DNA of 64,000 nucleotides, from contig NC_057804.1 of the NCBI RefSeq assembly GCF_018294505.1, positions 250,830,219 through 250,894,218 of the forward strand, given 5' to 3'. The position numbers were made by a program, and so were the translations under genes. Origin of the DNA: Triticum aestivum. Lineage: Eukaryota > Streptophyta > Magnoliopsida > Poales > Poaceae. Under the pieces are notes generated by a model. That model had not been told where the DNA came from. It ran no database searches and worked only from the letters and a program-made list of their open reading frames with translations. Numbering within the stretch: position 1 is the stretch's first letter; each line of letters begins with the position of its first letter. Shown piece after piece: positions 10,258 through 21,809 of the stretch.

Positions 10258-11100
10258 GCTCCAAGGAAGAACTCACTCTCATGAACAAGCAGCTAGACGA
10301 AGCACATGGTTAGTCTGTTCAAAACATAGTCCTTTGCATAGTTTACGTTTAAGTAAACTTTTCGGGATGATCCCTTAAGCAAGAAAATCACTGCAGCTGG
10401 TGCCGCAGAGGTTGAAAGCCTCAAGGCCAAGCTGCCAAAGGCGAAAATCAACGGAGCCAAACAAAAGGCGGCGGCCGACCGAACGGCCGCCGAGCTCACA
10501 TCCGTGAAAAATGATAGTGAGAAGCACGAGGCCAGGATGGCCGAGGTGCAACAAGAGCTCAAGGATGCCATCACGAGATGTGAGGACCTTGAGTAGAAGA
10601 ATAAAGAGCATGCCATCGAGCTGGCAAAGATGAAGATAGAGGCTCAGGAAATGTGAACAGAGGTGCGAGGTGCTCCGGAAGAGCTCCGTCAGGCAAAGCA
10701 AATTGCGAATGGTAAGCAGTACTTACTATAAAGTGTCTTCGGTGGCAAAAGATTCGCGTTACTTACTCAGGTCTAGCGCTCCACAGGCACCTTTGCGGAG
10801 CTCCCGAGGAGCACGGCCAATGCATCAAGATACTATGCAGCTCGAGAAGGTGACGCCAACCTGAGGCTATTCTGGGCGCAATTTTAAGCCCACGAGCACC
10901 CTCCCCTCCTTGTTAATCAAACGAAACAGTTGATGGCGCTGCACCGAATAGTGGAGACGGCCATGAAGGACCATTATGTCTGGCTATGGCCCTCCGATCC
11001 CCTGCCGAGCAACTATTTGGTCTTGTGGCAAAGCTATGTGATGTCGTGGGTCAAGTTAAGACCATCAAGTGATTGGCGTGCATTGAAGGGGCTCTGATGG
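10258..11100 (+). pseudogene. Element V: gypsy-type transposon ORF with coiled coil, 5' part
   Basis: Plus-strand pieces read EELTLMNKQLDEAHG, then after an intron-like gap with a GTTAGT donor (about 10313-10380) KKITAAGAAEVESLKAKL and a long Lys/Glu/Ala-rich coiled coil. A globular part follows: FAELPRSTANASRYYAAREG, FWAQF, MALHRIVETAMKDHYVWLWP. This matches the large class of grass proteins labelled 'putative gypsy type transposon', recalled from family knowledge. Stops (TAG near 10595, TGA near 10655) and frameshifts interrupt it. W has inserted at 11100 and the remainder continues at 18568. Confidence 0.7.
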
Positions 11101-12668
11101 TGATACGTCTCCAACGTATCTACAATTTTTGATTGTTCCATGCTGTTATATTATCATTCTTGCATGTTTTGCCATCATTTTATATCATTTTTTGGTTCTA
11201 ACCAATTGACATAGTTCCCAGTGCCACTTGCTGGTTTCTGCTTGTTTTTTACATCGCAGGAAATCAATACCAAACGGAGTCCGAACGCAGAAAAACTTTT
11301 TGTGGCTTTTTTTGGACCAGAAGACACCGTATGGGTCAAGAAACTACCAGAGGGGTGCTCCTTCGGGGGTACAACCCACAAGGGCGCGCCTGGAGGCCCA
11401 GGCACGCCCAGGTGGGTTGTGCCAACCTCGGTGGCCTCCTGCACCGCCTCTTTGCTCTATAAATACCCCAATATTCCAGTCACCCTAGGAGAGTCGACGA
11501 AAATCAATTCCAGCCACCACAAGTTCCAGAAACACCATATCCAATCTAGACACCATCACGAAGGGTTCATCATATCCATTAGTACCTCTCCGATGATGTG
11601 TGAGTACTTCATTGTAGACCTACGGGTCCGTAGTTACTAGCTAGATGGCTACCTCTCTCTCTCTCTTGATTCTCAATACAATGGTCTCTTGGAGATCCAT
11701 ATGATGTAAGTCTTTTTGCATGTGTTTGTTGGGATCCGATAAACTTTGAGTTTATGATCAGATCTATGTTTTCATCCATGAAAGTTATTTGAGTTCTTTG
11801 ATCTCTTATATGCATAATTGATTATAGCCTCGTATTTCTTCACTGATATTTGGGTTTTGTTTGGCCAACTTGATCTATTTATCTTGCAATGGGAAGAGGT
11901 GCTTTATGATGGGTTCGATCTTACGGTGCTTGATCCCAGTGACAGAAGGGAAAACAACACGTATATATCATTTCTATTAAGGATAACAAGATGGGGTCTA
12001 TTTCTACATAAATAGATCTTGTCTACATGATATCATCATTCTTATTGCTTTACTCCGTTTTTTCATGAACTTAATACACTAGATGCATGCCGGATAGCTG
12101 TCGATGTGTGGAGTAATAGTAGTAAATGCAGGCACGAGTCGGTCTACTAATCTTGGACGTGATGCCTATATAATGATCATTGCCTGGATATCGTCATAAT
12201 TATTTGAAGCTCTATCAATTGCTCAACAGTAATTGTTTTCCCACCGTTTGCTATTTTTCTCGAGAGAAGCCACTAGTGAAACCTACGGCCCCCGGGTCTC
12301 TTCTTTAATATATTTGCCTTTGTGATCTATTTTATTTGATTTTATTTTCAGTTCTATTAAACCAAAAATACAAAAATATCTTTCTGCACTTTATTTTATT
12401 TGCGCTCCATTTATCCTATCTATTACAACTTTATCCCGTCTCCTCCCCAATTTTTGGCGCCGTTACCCGAAAGGGATTGACAACCCCTTTAACACGTCGG
12501 GTTGTGAGTATTTGTTATTTGTGTGTAGGGGTTGTTTACGTTGTGTTGTGTGGTTCTCCTACTAGTTCGATAACCTTGGTCTCATCACTGAGGGAAATTC
12601 CTACCATTGTTGCGCTGCATCATCCCTTCCTCTTTGGGGAAATACTGATGTAGTGCTAGCAGACATCA
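11101..12668 (+). repeat. W 5' LTR (1568 bp)
   Basis: Starts TGATACGTCTCCAACGTATC and ends GCAGACATCA. It contains a TATA box at 11457 and an imperfect GC-rich hairpin near 11368-11422. An internal tRNA-Asp-PBS-like motif lies at 12455-12470. Confidence 0.9.
11457..11467 (+). promoter_or_regulatory. TATA box of the W LTR
   Basis: CTATAAATACC lies about 360 bp into the LTR, just downstream of the GC-rich hairpin. The same arrangement is present in the 3' LTR at about 16153. Confidence 0.6.
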
Positions 12669-12679
12669 AAAGGAATTTC

Positions 12680-12697
12680 TGGCGCCCTTGCCGGGGA
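12680..12697 (+). other. W primer-binding site
   Basis: TGGCGCCCTTGCCGGGGA lies 11 bases after the LTR end. It differs by one base from the complement of the 3' end of plant tRNA-Asp(GTC). Confidence 0.8.
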
Positions 12698-13240
12698 GGA
12701 TCATCAACATCAACCAGGTCCCTAATCACAAATCTCATCTCCTTGCAATTTACATTATTTTCCATTTGCCTCTCATTTTCCTCTCCCCCACTTCATAAAA
12801 ATTTTCCATTTTATTCGCCCTTTTTTTCGTTCGCCGTTTTCTCGTCGGATCTATTTTTGAGTTCAATCTTGTTGACCACCTTTTTGTTGTTATGGATAGT
12901 TCTTCCCCTTTTCGTTTTTGAGTGTAATCTTGTTTGGACAGCCGGCTTATGCTAAATTTATGGCACGACCTTGTTATGTTTATCTGTAGCTTACGATTCC
13001 GGGTTATAAGGATACCATCACGGTGCATGGAAACAAACGGAAAGAAAAGGGGGCCATAATTCACGAAAGAATTGAAGAAAGCACATATCAGATTGATAAA
13101 CTTGAAGATATTTTAGTAATTTAAGTACGCCTTTTTGCTTCGGCTACAACTATTGAAAAGACCCAGTAAAACTTAGCAAGGCTACTCAAGACACTAAGAA
13201 CAAGGGTGCAACTTCTAGTGATAATAAAGGAGGTCTGAAA

Positions 13241-13405
13241 ATGATTAGTATTCACCCGGATTTTGTTGAAGCTGTAAGAGAAACTATTGATAAGAATGAA
13301 TTCCTCAACTTTATGCCTAGAATTTTTTCTATTTTACTTGCCAATTCTCCAAAGAAATCCGGTTGTGTGCTTGAAGAGTTGGAGAACAAAGATGACAAAA
13401 CTTAG
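13241..13405 (+). pseudogene. W gag remnant
   Basis: A short frame reads MISIHPDFVEAVRETIDKNE then FLNFMPRIFSILLANSPKKS and ends at TAG 13403. Upstream, out of frame, are traces such as KGAIIHERIEESTYQIDKL (about 13050-13110). These are recognisable pieces of an Athila-like gag-pol linker; the rest of gag, the protease and pol are gone. Between 12698 and 13050 I see only leader sequence. Confidence 0.55.
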
Positions 13406-15813
13406 ATCCTACGCATTATGCCTAGCTAGGGGCATAAAACGATAGCGCTCGTTGGGAGGCAACCAAACTTGTATATTTTTGCTTTTTGATTTTCTTGTTG
13501 TTTTTAATAAAATACACAATTATGCCTCTGGTTAGATGTGTTTTTGTGGTTTAAATTAGTGTTTGTGGCAAGCAAGGCCTTTGGGCTGAATTGGGTGAGA
13601 CTTGATTTCATCTTGCTGAAAAACAGAAACTTTTGCGCTCACGAAATTATTTTTCATTTTTATCAGAAGAGTGCTTTTGAGTTGATTCTTTTTGCAGAAG
13701 ATTAATAAACAAATTGCTCACATCGTCCTATTTCTGATAGATTCTGTTTTCTTTGTGTTGTGTGCTTGTTTTGATGATTGTATGGTTTTCTTTGAAGAGT
13801 TTTTGCCATAGAAAAGTTGAAATAAAGTAGATATAATGCAAAAATAAAATATGAATGGGTTTTCAACATTACTTATAGTAGTGGTTTGCTTTCTTATACT
13901 AACGGATCTCATGAAGGTTTTGTTGAGTTTTGTGTGATTGAAGTTTTCAAGTTTTGGGTGATCTTACGATGGATGAAGGAATAAGGATTAGCAGAAGGCT
14001 AAGCTTGGGGATGCCCGAGGCACCCCAAGATAATAATCAAGAAGTAGCAAGCAACTAAGCTTGGGGATGCCCCGAGTGGCATCCCCTCTTTCTTCTAACA
14101 ACCATCGGTATTTTACTTGGAACTATATTTTTATTCGTTGCATATTATGAGTTTTGCTTCGAGCGTCATGTTTGATATGAGTCTTTGATTGTTTTGCTCT
14201 GAGTTTTAATTCTTGAATCCTTGCTGGACACACCTTATGAGAGAGACAAAATTATGTTATGCTTGCTCCTATGCTTCACTTAAACTTTTAGAGCCTTGGG
14301 ATTGCACTAGTGCTTCACTTGTATCTTTTTGAGCATGGTGTGCTTTGTTATATTTGAAGAAATGCTCTCATGCTTCACTTAGATTTATTTGGGAGTTAGT
14401 AACTTTTTTTAGAAATTCTCTCTTGCTTCACTTAGATTATTTTGAGAGAAAGAAATATTATGCTCATGTTCTTCACTTAAATTTGTTTGAGCTTATTAAA
14501 AGCAACATATGAAAATAGTCCAAAGTGATAGATATCCAAGGAGGATATAATAAAAACTTTCATGACGATCATTGGACAAAATAAACTTGGTTCTTAGTAA
14601 TGGTTTTGAGATATGACGATGTGATATGTGAGTCATGTTGATGAATAATTCTGCTTTACTAAGAATATTGGTGTTAAGGTTTGTGATTCCCTATGCAAGC
14701 ACGAAAGTCAGTAGTTATCCAATGAAATTACATCCTACTTGTGGTGCATTATTCGGTGTTTCTTATGCTTAATGCTCCAGTACGAGATTTTTCGTTTCTT
14801 GGTTGGGCGCTTCCCAATCTTTTTGCTAGCTTCATTTTGCACTAAGTATGATCACCACTTGTGCATCCAAAACCCTTTAAACCTTTTTTTCCATATGAGT
14901 GCACTATACGTACCTATATGCGGTATTTCTGTGCCATTCTAAGCAAATTTGCATGTGCCGTCTCTAACTTTCAAAATAAATTTCTCTTTTATGTGCTCGT
15001 ACCGCTCGCGAGGCGGTGAGGGGTGGCCTGTGTTTTCCATGCTAGATGTGTCATTCTCATGATGAGTATTTATACACTTGTCATTGCACAAGAGTACGAC
15101 AAAGGTATTAGGGATGCCCAGTATCGAAATGAAAAATGAATTTACTTTATGTTGTAAAATAATAAATTCCTTGGAAAGTGTTGGTATGGAGGGCACCCTT
15201 GGATACAGTTAGTCATGGAAAGTGAAAGTATGGTGGAAAAAGGAATAAACTTTATTTTTTGTTTGGGAACCGCCTATGATGTATCTAGCATGGAAAATAT
15301 TGGGAACTCTAAGTCATTTTCATTGGTGGGAAAAGTATGCCTCCCAAAATGTTTTTATCTCTGAATTTTCACTTTGAGCTCTGGCACCTCTACAAATCCC
15401 TATTCCCCTCTGTGAAGGGCCTTTCTTTTACTTTATGCAATTTTTATTTTGAATTTGAGTCTCCATCTTATCTTAGAAAGCAGCAACTAAGTAGCACTAT
15501 GATTGTATTTGAGAACTGGGTGTAGCTAATATTCGAGTGTGTTTCATGAATGGATCAATGATTGAGCATAATGGGCTAGGGATAACTTGCTTTAGTGTCC
15601 ATATTTTGAAAGACATGGTTGCTTGTTGATATGCTTGAGTATTAAATTCTTCATGTCAAAACTAGACTATTGCTTTGAACCATATAAAGTCCAAATGTCC
15701 ATGCTACAAAGAAAAGATTATGTGATGATCATGTTAGGCAGCATTCCACATCAAAAATTCTGTTTTTATCGTTTACCTACTCGAGGACGAGCAGTAATTA
15801 AGCTTGGGGGTGC
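13406..15813 (+). other. W internal non-coding region and polypurine tract
   Basis: No coding frame is convincing. It aligns in reverse orientation with the non-coding regions of Z, X and T. It contains AAGCTTGGGGATGCCC modules near 14001-14075 and the AGTGAAGCA-type repeat array in inverse complement near 14270-14480. It ends with the purine-rich tract AAGCTTGGGGGTGC immediately before the 3' LTR. Confidence 0.6.
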
Positions 15814-16301
15814 TGATATGTCTCCAACGTATCTATAATTTTTTATTGTTCCACGCTGTTGTATTACAATCATTGTATATCATTTTTTTGTATTAACTTA
15901 TTGACATAGTGCCCAGTGCGAGTTGTTGTTTTTTGCCTGTTTTTTACATCGTGGGAAATCAATACCAAACGGAGTCCAAACGCAGCAAAACTTTTTGGGG
16001 ATTTTTTTGGGACCAGAAGACACTCTATGGGCAAACAAAGTACCAGAGGGGTGCTCCAAGGGGAGCACAACCCACCAGGGCGCGCCTGGGGGCCTAGGCG
16101 CGCCCAGGTGGGTTGTGCCCACCTCGGTGGCATCCCGCACCGCATCTTTGCTCTATAAATACCCCAATATTCCAGAAACCCTAGGAGAGTCGACGAAAAT
16201 CAATTCCAGCCGACGCAAGTTCCAGAAACACCAGATCCAATCTAGACACCATCACGGAGGAGTTCATCATGTCCATTGGTGCCTCTCCGATGATGCGTGA
16301 G

Positions 16302-17470
16302 TGTCGGTGGAAAACGAGACCTATGGGATCACTGGAATCCCTACTACGGTCGGTGGAAGCGGCGTTGTGGAAAGGGCGGGTCTAGGATTGAGCACAAAGA
16401 TCGTTTAACTAGGTTCGGGCCACGAGGATGCGTAATACCAGAGTCCTGCTTTGGTGTATATTTGAGTGTTCTCGAGCTCTTGAACTAGCCACGGCACATG
16501 ATTTGTTCAAAATATCTGAATCCCTCTCCCCTACGCCCCGGGCCTCCTTTTATAGAAAAAAGGGGTCGCCACAGTGGCACACAGGAGATGGAAAGGTGTA
16601 TAGTGGCCGAGTCTATCCTCTGGCACTGTCGGGCAAACACATTTAATGCACTGCCGACGGGCCCTTCTTGCTTTATCAGGGACGGCAAGGAAGCTCATCC
16701 CAGTTGTCGCCGCCTCACCTGGCTTTGACGCGCGTCCGAGCTGATGAGGCATTGTAGTGCCACGTTGGCTAGCTGCTGGGCTGGTGCGGTGGCAGAGTCT
16801 TCTCGAAGATCTGCATGCCACCAAGCAGGTGCTTGCTGAGTCGGTCTAGAGGCTGCATGTTGCCACGCAGGTGCTCGCCTAGATGGCTGAGCTGGCAGCT
16901 GCATGGGAACGGCGGTGGAGTCTTGGAACATGTGGGCCTGGCCGCGGCCTCGCTGACGTCCTCGGCAAGGGTCTTGTCGGGGTCCCGGCAAGGGTCTTGC
17001 CGTGACATCACGGTCGTCCCCGACAAGGATATTGCTGGAGGTCTCATGGATTTCCTCAGCAAGGATCTTGCCGAGGATCGTCGTCTTCTGGTCCTCATCT
17101 GATCTTGCGTGTTTATGATCTTCACGAAGATCTGCATGCCACCATGGAGGTGCCTCCTGAGCCTTGGTTCCAATGTGGTTGATGGCGTTGGAACCCTTGG
17201 GCTCAAGGGTGGCGCGCTCTGCTGGCGCTGGGCAAGTTGCCCCGGCAAGGCTCTCGCCGGGGCTGCGGAGGCTACCCCGGCAAGGGTCTTGCCGGGGGAG
17301 TCTACCTCGCCCTCTTGCTTTTTGTGTCTCTAGTCTTGGTGTTGCTTTGATTGTCTTGCGTCTTAGGCTTCCCTCCTCTGCCCTGCTAAGTGTGGCCGCG
17401 GGCGCGGCTCTGACTGCCCGTGCACAAGTAAAGGGGTACAAAAGAGAGCCCCTACTTTTGTACACCGACA
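16302..17470 (-). repeat. Solo LTR of another gypsy family inside the W 3' LTR
   Basis: Termini are TGTCGGTGG at 16302 and CACCGACA at 17470, flanked by GTGAG (16297-16301) and GTGAT (17471-17475), a 5-bp target duplication with one mismatch. No internal coding region, primer site or second LTR is present. A minus-strand TATA box (CTATAAAAGGAGG) near 16545 sets the orientation. It contains several near-palindromic blocks of the form CGGCAAGGGTCTTGCCG at about 16968-17060 and 17230-17300, and a repeated block GAAGATCTGCATGCCACCA at about 16804 and 17126. Confidence 0.85.
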
Positions 17471-17519
17471 GTGATTAGTTCATTGTAGACCTACGGGTCC
17501 GTACTTACTAGCTAGATGG

Positions 17520-17523
<4 letters not shown>

Positions 17524-17561
<38 letters not shown>
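17524..17561. repeat. (CT)n microsatellite
   Basis: About 19 CT units in the W 3' LTR. The matching place in the W 5' LTR (about 11652-11666) has roughly seven. Confidence 0.95.
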
Positions 17562-17563
<2 letters not shown>

Positions 17564-18567
17564 ATTCTCAATACAATGGTCTCTTGGAGATCCATATGAT
17601 GTAAGTCTTTTTGCAGTGTGTTTGTTTGGATCAGATGAACTTTGAGTTTATGATCAGATCTATGTTTTTATCCATGAAAGTTATTTGAGTCTTCTTTGAT
17701 CTCTTATATGCATGATTGATTATAGCCTCGTATTTCTTCTCCGGCATTTGGGTTTTGTTTGGCCAACTTGATCTATTTATCTTGCAATGGGAAGAGGTGC
17801 TTTGTGATGGGTTCGATCTTACGATGCTTGATCCTAGTGACAGAAGGGGAAACGACATGTATGTATCATTGCTATTAAGGATAAGAAGATGGGGTCTATT
17901 TCTACATAAATAGATCTTGTCTACATCATCTCATCATTCTTATTGCATTACTCCGTTTTTTCCATGAACTTAATACACTAGATGCATGCTGGATAGCAGT
18001 CCATGTGTGGAGTAATAGTAGTAGATGCAGGCAGGAGTCGGTCTACTAATCTTGGACGTGATGCCTATATAATAATCATTGCCTGGATATCGTCATACTT
18101 ATTTGAAGTTCTATCAATTTCCCAAGAGTAATTGTTTACCCACCATGTGCTATTTTTCTCGAGAGAAGCCACTAGTGAAACCTACGGCCCCCGGGTCTAT
18201 TCTTTAATATATTTGCCTTCGCGATCTATTTTATTTCCTTTTATTTTCAGTTGTATTAAACCAAAAATACAAAAATACCTTGCTGCACTTTATTTTATTT
18301 GCACTCCATTTATCCTATCTACTACAACTTTATCCCATCTCCTTGCCAATTTCTGGCGCCGTTACTCGAAAGGGATTGACAACCCCTTTAACACATCGGG
18401 TTGTGAGTATTTGTTATGTGTGTGCAGGGGCTGTTTATGTCGTGTTGCGTGGTTCTCCTACTGGTTCGATAACCTTGGTCTCATCATTGAGGGAAATACC
18501 TATCGTTGATGTCCTGCATGATCCCTTCCTCTTTGGGAAAATACCGACACAGCTCTTGCAGACATCA

Positions 18568-18742
18568 GATGGTGCTCTCGAAGACCATGGTGCATTGGCC
18601 AAAGATCAAGCCCGTCAAGATGGCCACCGGACCTCCCCCAACTAGAAAGGAGCATAGGCACCTAGAGCAGTACTTCGCTACCGTGATGGACGGTGCTCGG
18701 TCCATAGAAGTGTTATGTTCCAAGGATATAAACCTTGAGTAG
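18568..18742 (+). pseudogene. Element V ORF, 3' end
   Basis: Joined across W, the frame continues EGALMVLSKTMVHWPKIKP, then QYFATVMDGARSIEVLCSKD and stops at TAG 18740-18742. This is the C-terminus expected for the gypsy-type transposon protein that begins at 10258. The first five bases are the duplicated W target. Confidence 0.7.
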
Positions 18743-20010
18743 TTGACCTTGTTGTGTATTAAACTGTGGTTGAACCTTAATGCTCTATAACGCATTTGTG
18801 TTTTGTATGGTTTATCATACTTGCAAATGCGTATGTTAATTTTGACTCCCGTGTGGCCATTTTATTCTGAAAGTTTCTAGTCGTCGGCTTCACCCCCCAT
18901 GTAGATGCTACGAGGGGTGTCCTGCCATCCGTACTGTAACCCTTAGCCGATGTCTCAGCGCCCGGAGGTGGTAGTGTAGGAGGGGAACCAGGCAATCAGA
19001 CTATGCAACTTTATGACTTTCACTTAGCCATAGGAGCTTGACTGCGGGGGCTATTAACCAGTCCCCAGTGTGGGGAGATTCATTGCAAACCTAAGGGCTA
19101 GGCATCTACCACGTGTCTTGTGCATGGACAAACCCTTCGTGTTACACGGTCTAATCGCTAACGATTGTATGTTTAATACCAATCATCCGATTGCTGACCA
19201 CTTCGCGCCTATTGTGACAGTTAGTTTTGGGCTTTGTCCACTCAGGTACTTAACCGAACAAGGCGGAAGTACAACCGCAGTGGTTCTCCCGTTACCTTCT
19301 TAGTCGAACATGTGGAATGTAGGAAGGTAAGCACAGGAGCCGGGCAACCCAACTATTGACCCAAGACATAATTCAGAACTGGTGCATATAATGCAATATC
19401 TGAGACACCAGACATGTTAGAAAGTAGGGTGCTGGACTTAGCATGCGGGGAGAGCTTTACGGCCGAGCCATCGGTCTATAAGCCGGTTTGCATGTGAGGG
19501 CGAATATGTGCCATACGAGTTCAAGACAAGATCGAAGAGTGGGGGAAAAAGAGTGTAGCATGAATAACTGTATAAGGACCTGAAAATGCTTTTGTTATTT
19601 CCCATGTGCTCATGATGTTTAGTCATACAATTCGAACTGCCGAACAAAGTGTCAGAAAGTATACATTGTTTTATAAAAGAAGAGGAAAAAATTACAAATG
19701 AAAGGTTTACGTAGGGCCTTGATGTGTGGGTTAATTCCCGAACTGTGCCCTACTGCACATCTGTTCCTTTGCTTTTGTTGGGAGGATCATCATCATGGGG
19801 TGGTTGTCCGGAGGCAACTCCTTAAAAAGGATCCTTCGAGAGATCGCTCGTTGGTGAGGCTTGATGCCGCATAGGTCCTTGACGGTACCTGTTTGTCGTC
19901 CAAAGACGCATTGTGCCATGGTACGGTCGAACCAAACTCTTAGTGATTAAGCCCCATAGCTGCCCATGGTATTTTGAGCGTGTAATTGTGATATCGAGGC
20001 ATGTAGTGTG
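18743..20010 (+). other. Element V 3' non-coding region
   Basis: About 1.27 kb with no credible coding frame. It directly follows the V stop codon and ends where the U LTR begins at 20011, so it is presumably V's 3' untranslated internal sequence. No LTR of V is visible in the window. Confidence 0.5.
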
Positions 20011-21683
20011 TGATACGTCTCCAACGTATCTATAATTTTTGATTGTTCCATGCTATTATATTATCCGTCTTGGATGTTATATATGCATTTATATGCTATT
20101 TTATATGATTTTCGGGACTAACCTATTGACCTAGAGCCCAGTGCCAGATTTCTGTTTTTTCCTTGTTTTTTCCTTGTTTTTTAGTTTTACGGAAAAGGAA
20201 TACCAAACGGAGTCCAACTGACCTGCCAATTTACAGAGAATTTTTATGGACCAGAAGAAGCCCCCGAAGCAAAAGAGTTGGGCCAGAAGAGTCCCGAGTC
20301 ATCCACGAGGGTGGGGGCGCGCTCTACCCACCTGGTAGCGTGCCCCTACCTCGTGGCTGACTCGCAGACCCCCCCTGACGTGAAACCGATGCCAAAAATT
20401 CATATAAATACCAAAAAAACGAAAAGAAACCTAGATCGGGAGTTCTGCCGCTGCAAGCCTTTGTAGCCACCAAAAACCAATCGGGACCCTGTTCAGGCAC
20501 CCTGCCAGAGGGGGAACCATCACCGGTGGCCATCTTCATCATCCCGGCGCTCTCCATGACGAGGAGGGAGTAGTTCACCCTCGGGGCTGAGGGTATGTAC
20601 CAGTAGTTATGTGTTTGATCTCTCTCTCTCTCTCGTGTTCTTGATTTCGCATGATCTTGATGTACCATGAGATTTTCTATTATGGTTGGATCTTATGATG
20701 TTTCTACCCCTCTACCTCCTGTAATGGATTGAGTTTTCCCTTTGAAGTTATCTTATCGGATTGAGTCTTTAAGGACTTGAGAACACTTGATGTATGTCTT
20801 GCATGTGCTTATCTGTGGTGATAATGGGACATTCACGTGATCTACTTGATGTGTGTTTTGGTGATCAACTTGTGGGTTCAGTGACCTTGTGAACTTATGC
20901 ATAGGGGTTGGCACATGTTTTCGTCTTGACTCTCCGGTAGAAACTTTGGGGCACTCTTCGAAGTTCTTTGTGTTGGTTTGAATAGATGAATCTGAGATTG
21001 TGTGATGCATATCGTATAATCAAACCTGTGGATACTTGTGGTGACATTGGAGTATCTAGGTGACATTAGGGTTTTGGTTGATATGTGTCTTAAGGTGTTA
21101 TTTTACTACGAACTCTGGGGCTGCTTATAGGAATAGCCCAATGGATTAATCGGAAAGAATAAATTTGAGGTGGTTTCATACCCTACAATATTCTCTTCGT
21201 TTGTTCTCCGCTATTAGTGACTTTGGAGTGACTCTTTGTTGCATGTTGAGGGATTGTTATATGATCCAATTATGTTATCATTGTTGAGAGAACTTGCACT
21301 AGGTAAAGTATAAACCCTAGGCCTTGTTTCTAAGCATTGCAATACCGTTTTTGCTCACTTTTACTACGTGCTACCTTGCTGTTTTTATAATTTCAGATTA
21401 CAAAAACCTATATATACCATCCATATTGCACTTGTATCACCATCTCTTCGCCGAGCCAGTGCACCTATACAATTTACCATTGTATTGGGTGTGTTGGGGA
21501 CACAAGAGATGCTTTGTTATTTGGTTGCAGGGTTGTTTGAGAGAGACCATCTTCATCCTACGCCTCCCACGGATTGATAAACCTTAGGTAATCCACTCGA
21601 GGGACATTTGCTACTGTCCTACAAACATCTACACTTGGAGGCCCAACAACGTCTAAAAGAAGAAGGTTGCATAGTACACATCA
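20011..21683 (+). repeat. U 5' LTR (1673 bp)
   Basis: Starts TGATACGTCTCCAACGTATC and ends GTACACATCA. TATAAATA lies at 20403-20410. The downstream two-thirds differs from the W LTR, so U is a related but distinct family. A CT tract lies near 20621-20633. Confidence 0.85.
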
Positions 21684-21693
21684 AGCTCTTTTC

Positions 21694-21711
21694 CGGTGTC
21701 GTTGCCAGGGA
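21694..21711 (+). other. U primer-binding site, degenerate
   Basis: CGGTGTCGTTGCCAGGGA occupies the expected place 10 bases after the LTR. It differs from the tRNA-Asp complement TGGCGCCGTTGCCGGGGA at about four positions. Confidence 0.6.
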
Positions 21712-21809
21712 GGTTAGTGCTTGAAGGTATACCTTTATATCTTGTAATAGAATCTTTTAGTTTCTTGTTTTATCACTAGTTTAGTTTATAAAAGAAAAAC
21801 TACAAAAAA

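Larger units (their letters stand above)
11101..18567 (+). mobile_element. Element W: complete but non-autonomous gypsy LTR retrotransposon
   Basis: It is flanked by a perfect 5-bp target duplication, GATGG (11096-11100 and 18568-18572). The 5' LTR is 11101-12668 and the 3' LTR 15814-18567, the latter interrupted by a solo LTR. Both LTRs end GACATCA. The primer-binding site is at 12680. The internal region keeps only a fragment of gag and no protease or pol. The insertion split the V coding sequence, and reading across the two flanks restores V sequence similarity. Confidence 0.92.
15814..18567 (+). repeat. W 3' LTR, interrupted by a solo LTR
   Basis: Starts TGATATGTCTCCAACG and ends CAGACATCA next to the target duplication. 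Removing 16302-17470 and one target copy restores collinearity with the 5' LTR. Differences from the 5' LTR include a longer CT microsatellite (17524-17561). The GC-rich hairpin at 16062-16120 is more perfect than in the 5' copy. Confidence 0.88.

Noticed and set aside
16968..17300. Repeated palindromic blocks considered as a CRISPR-like array
   Set aside because: Spacing is irregular, blocks diverge, there are no unique spacers or cas genes, and the genome is plant.
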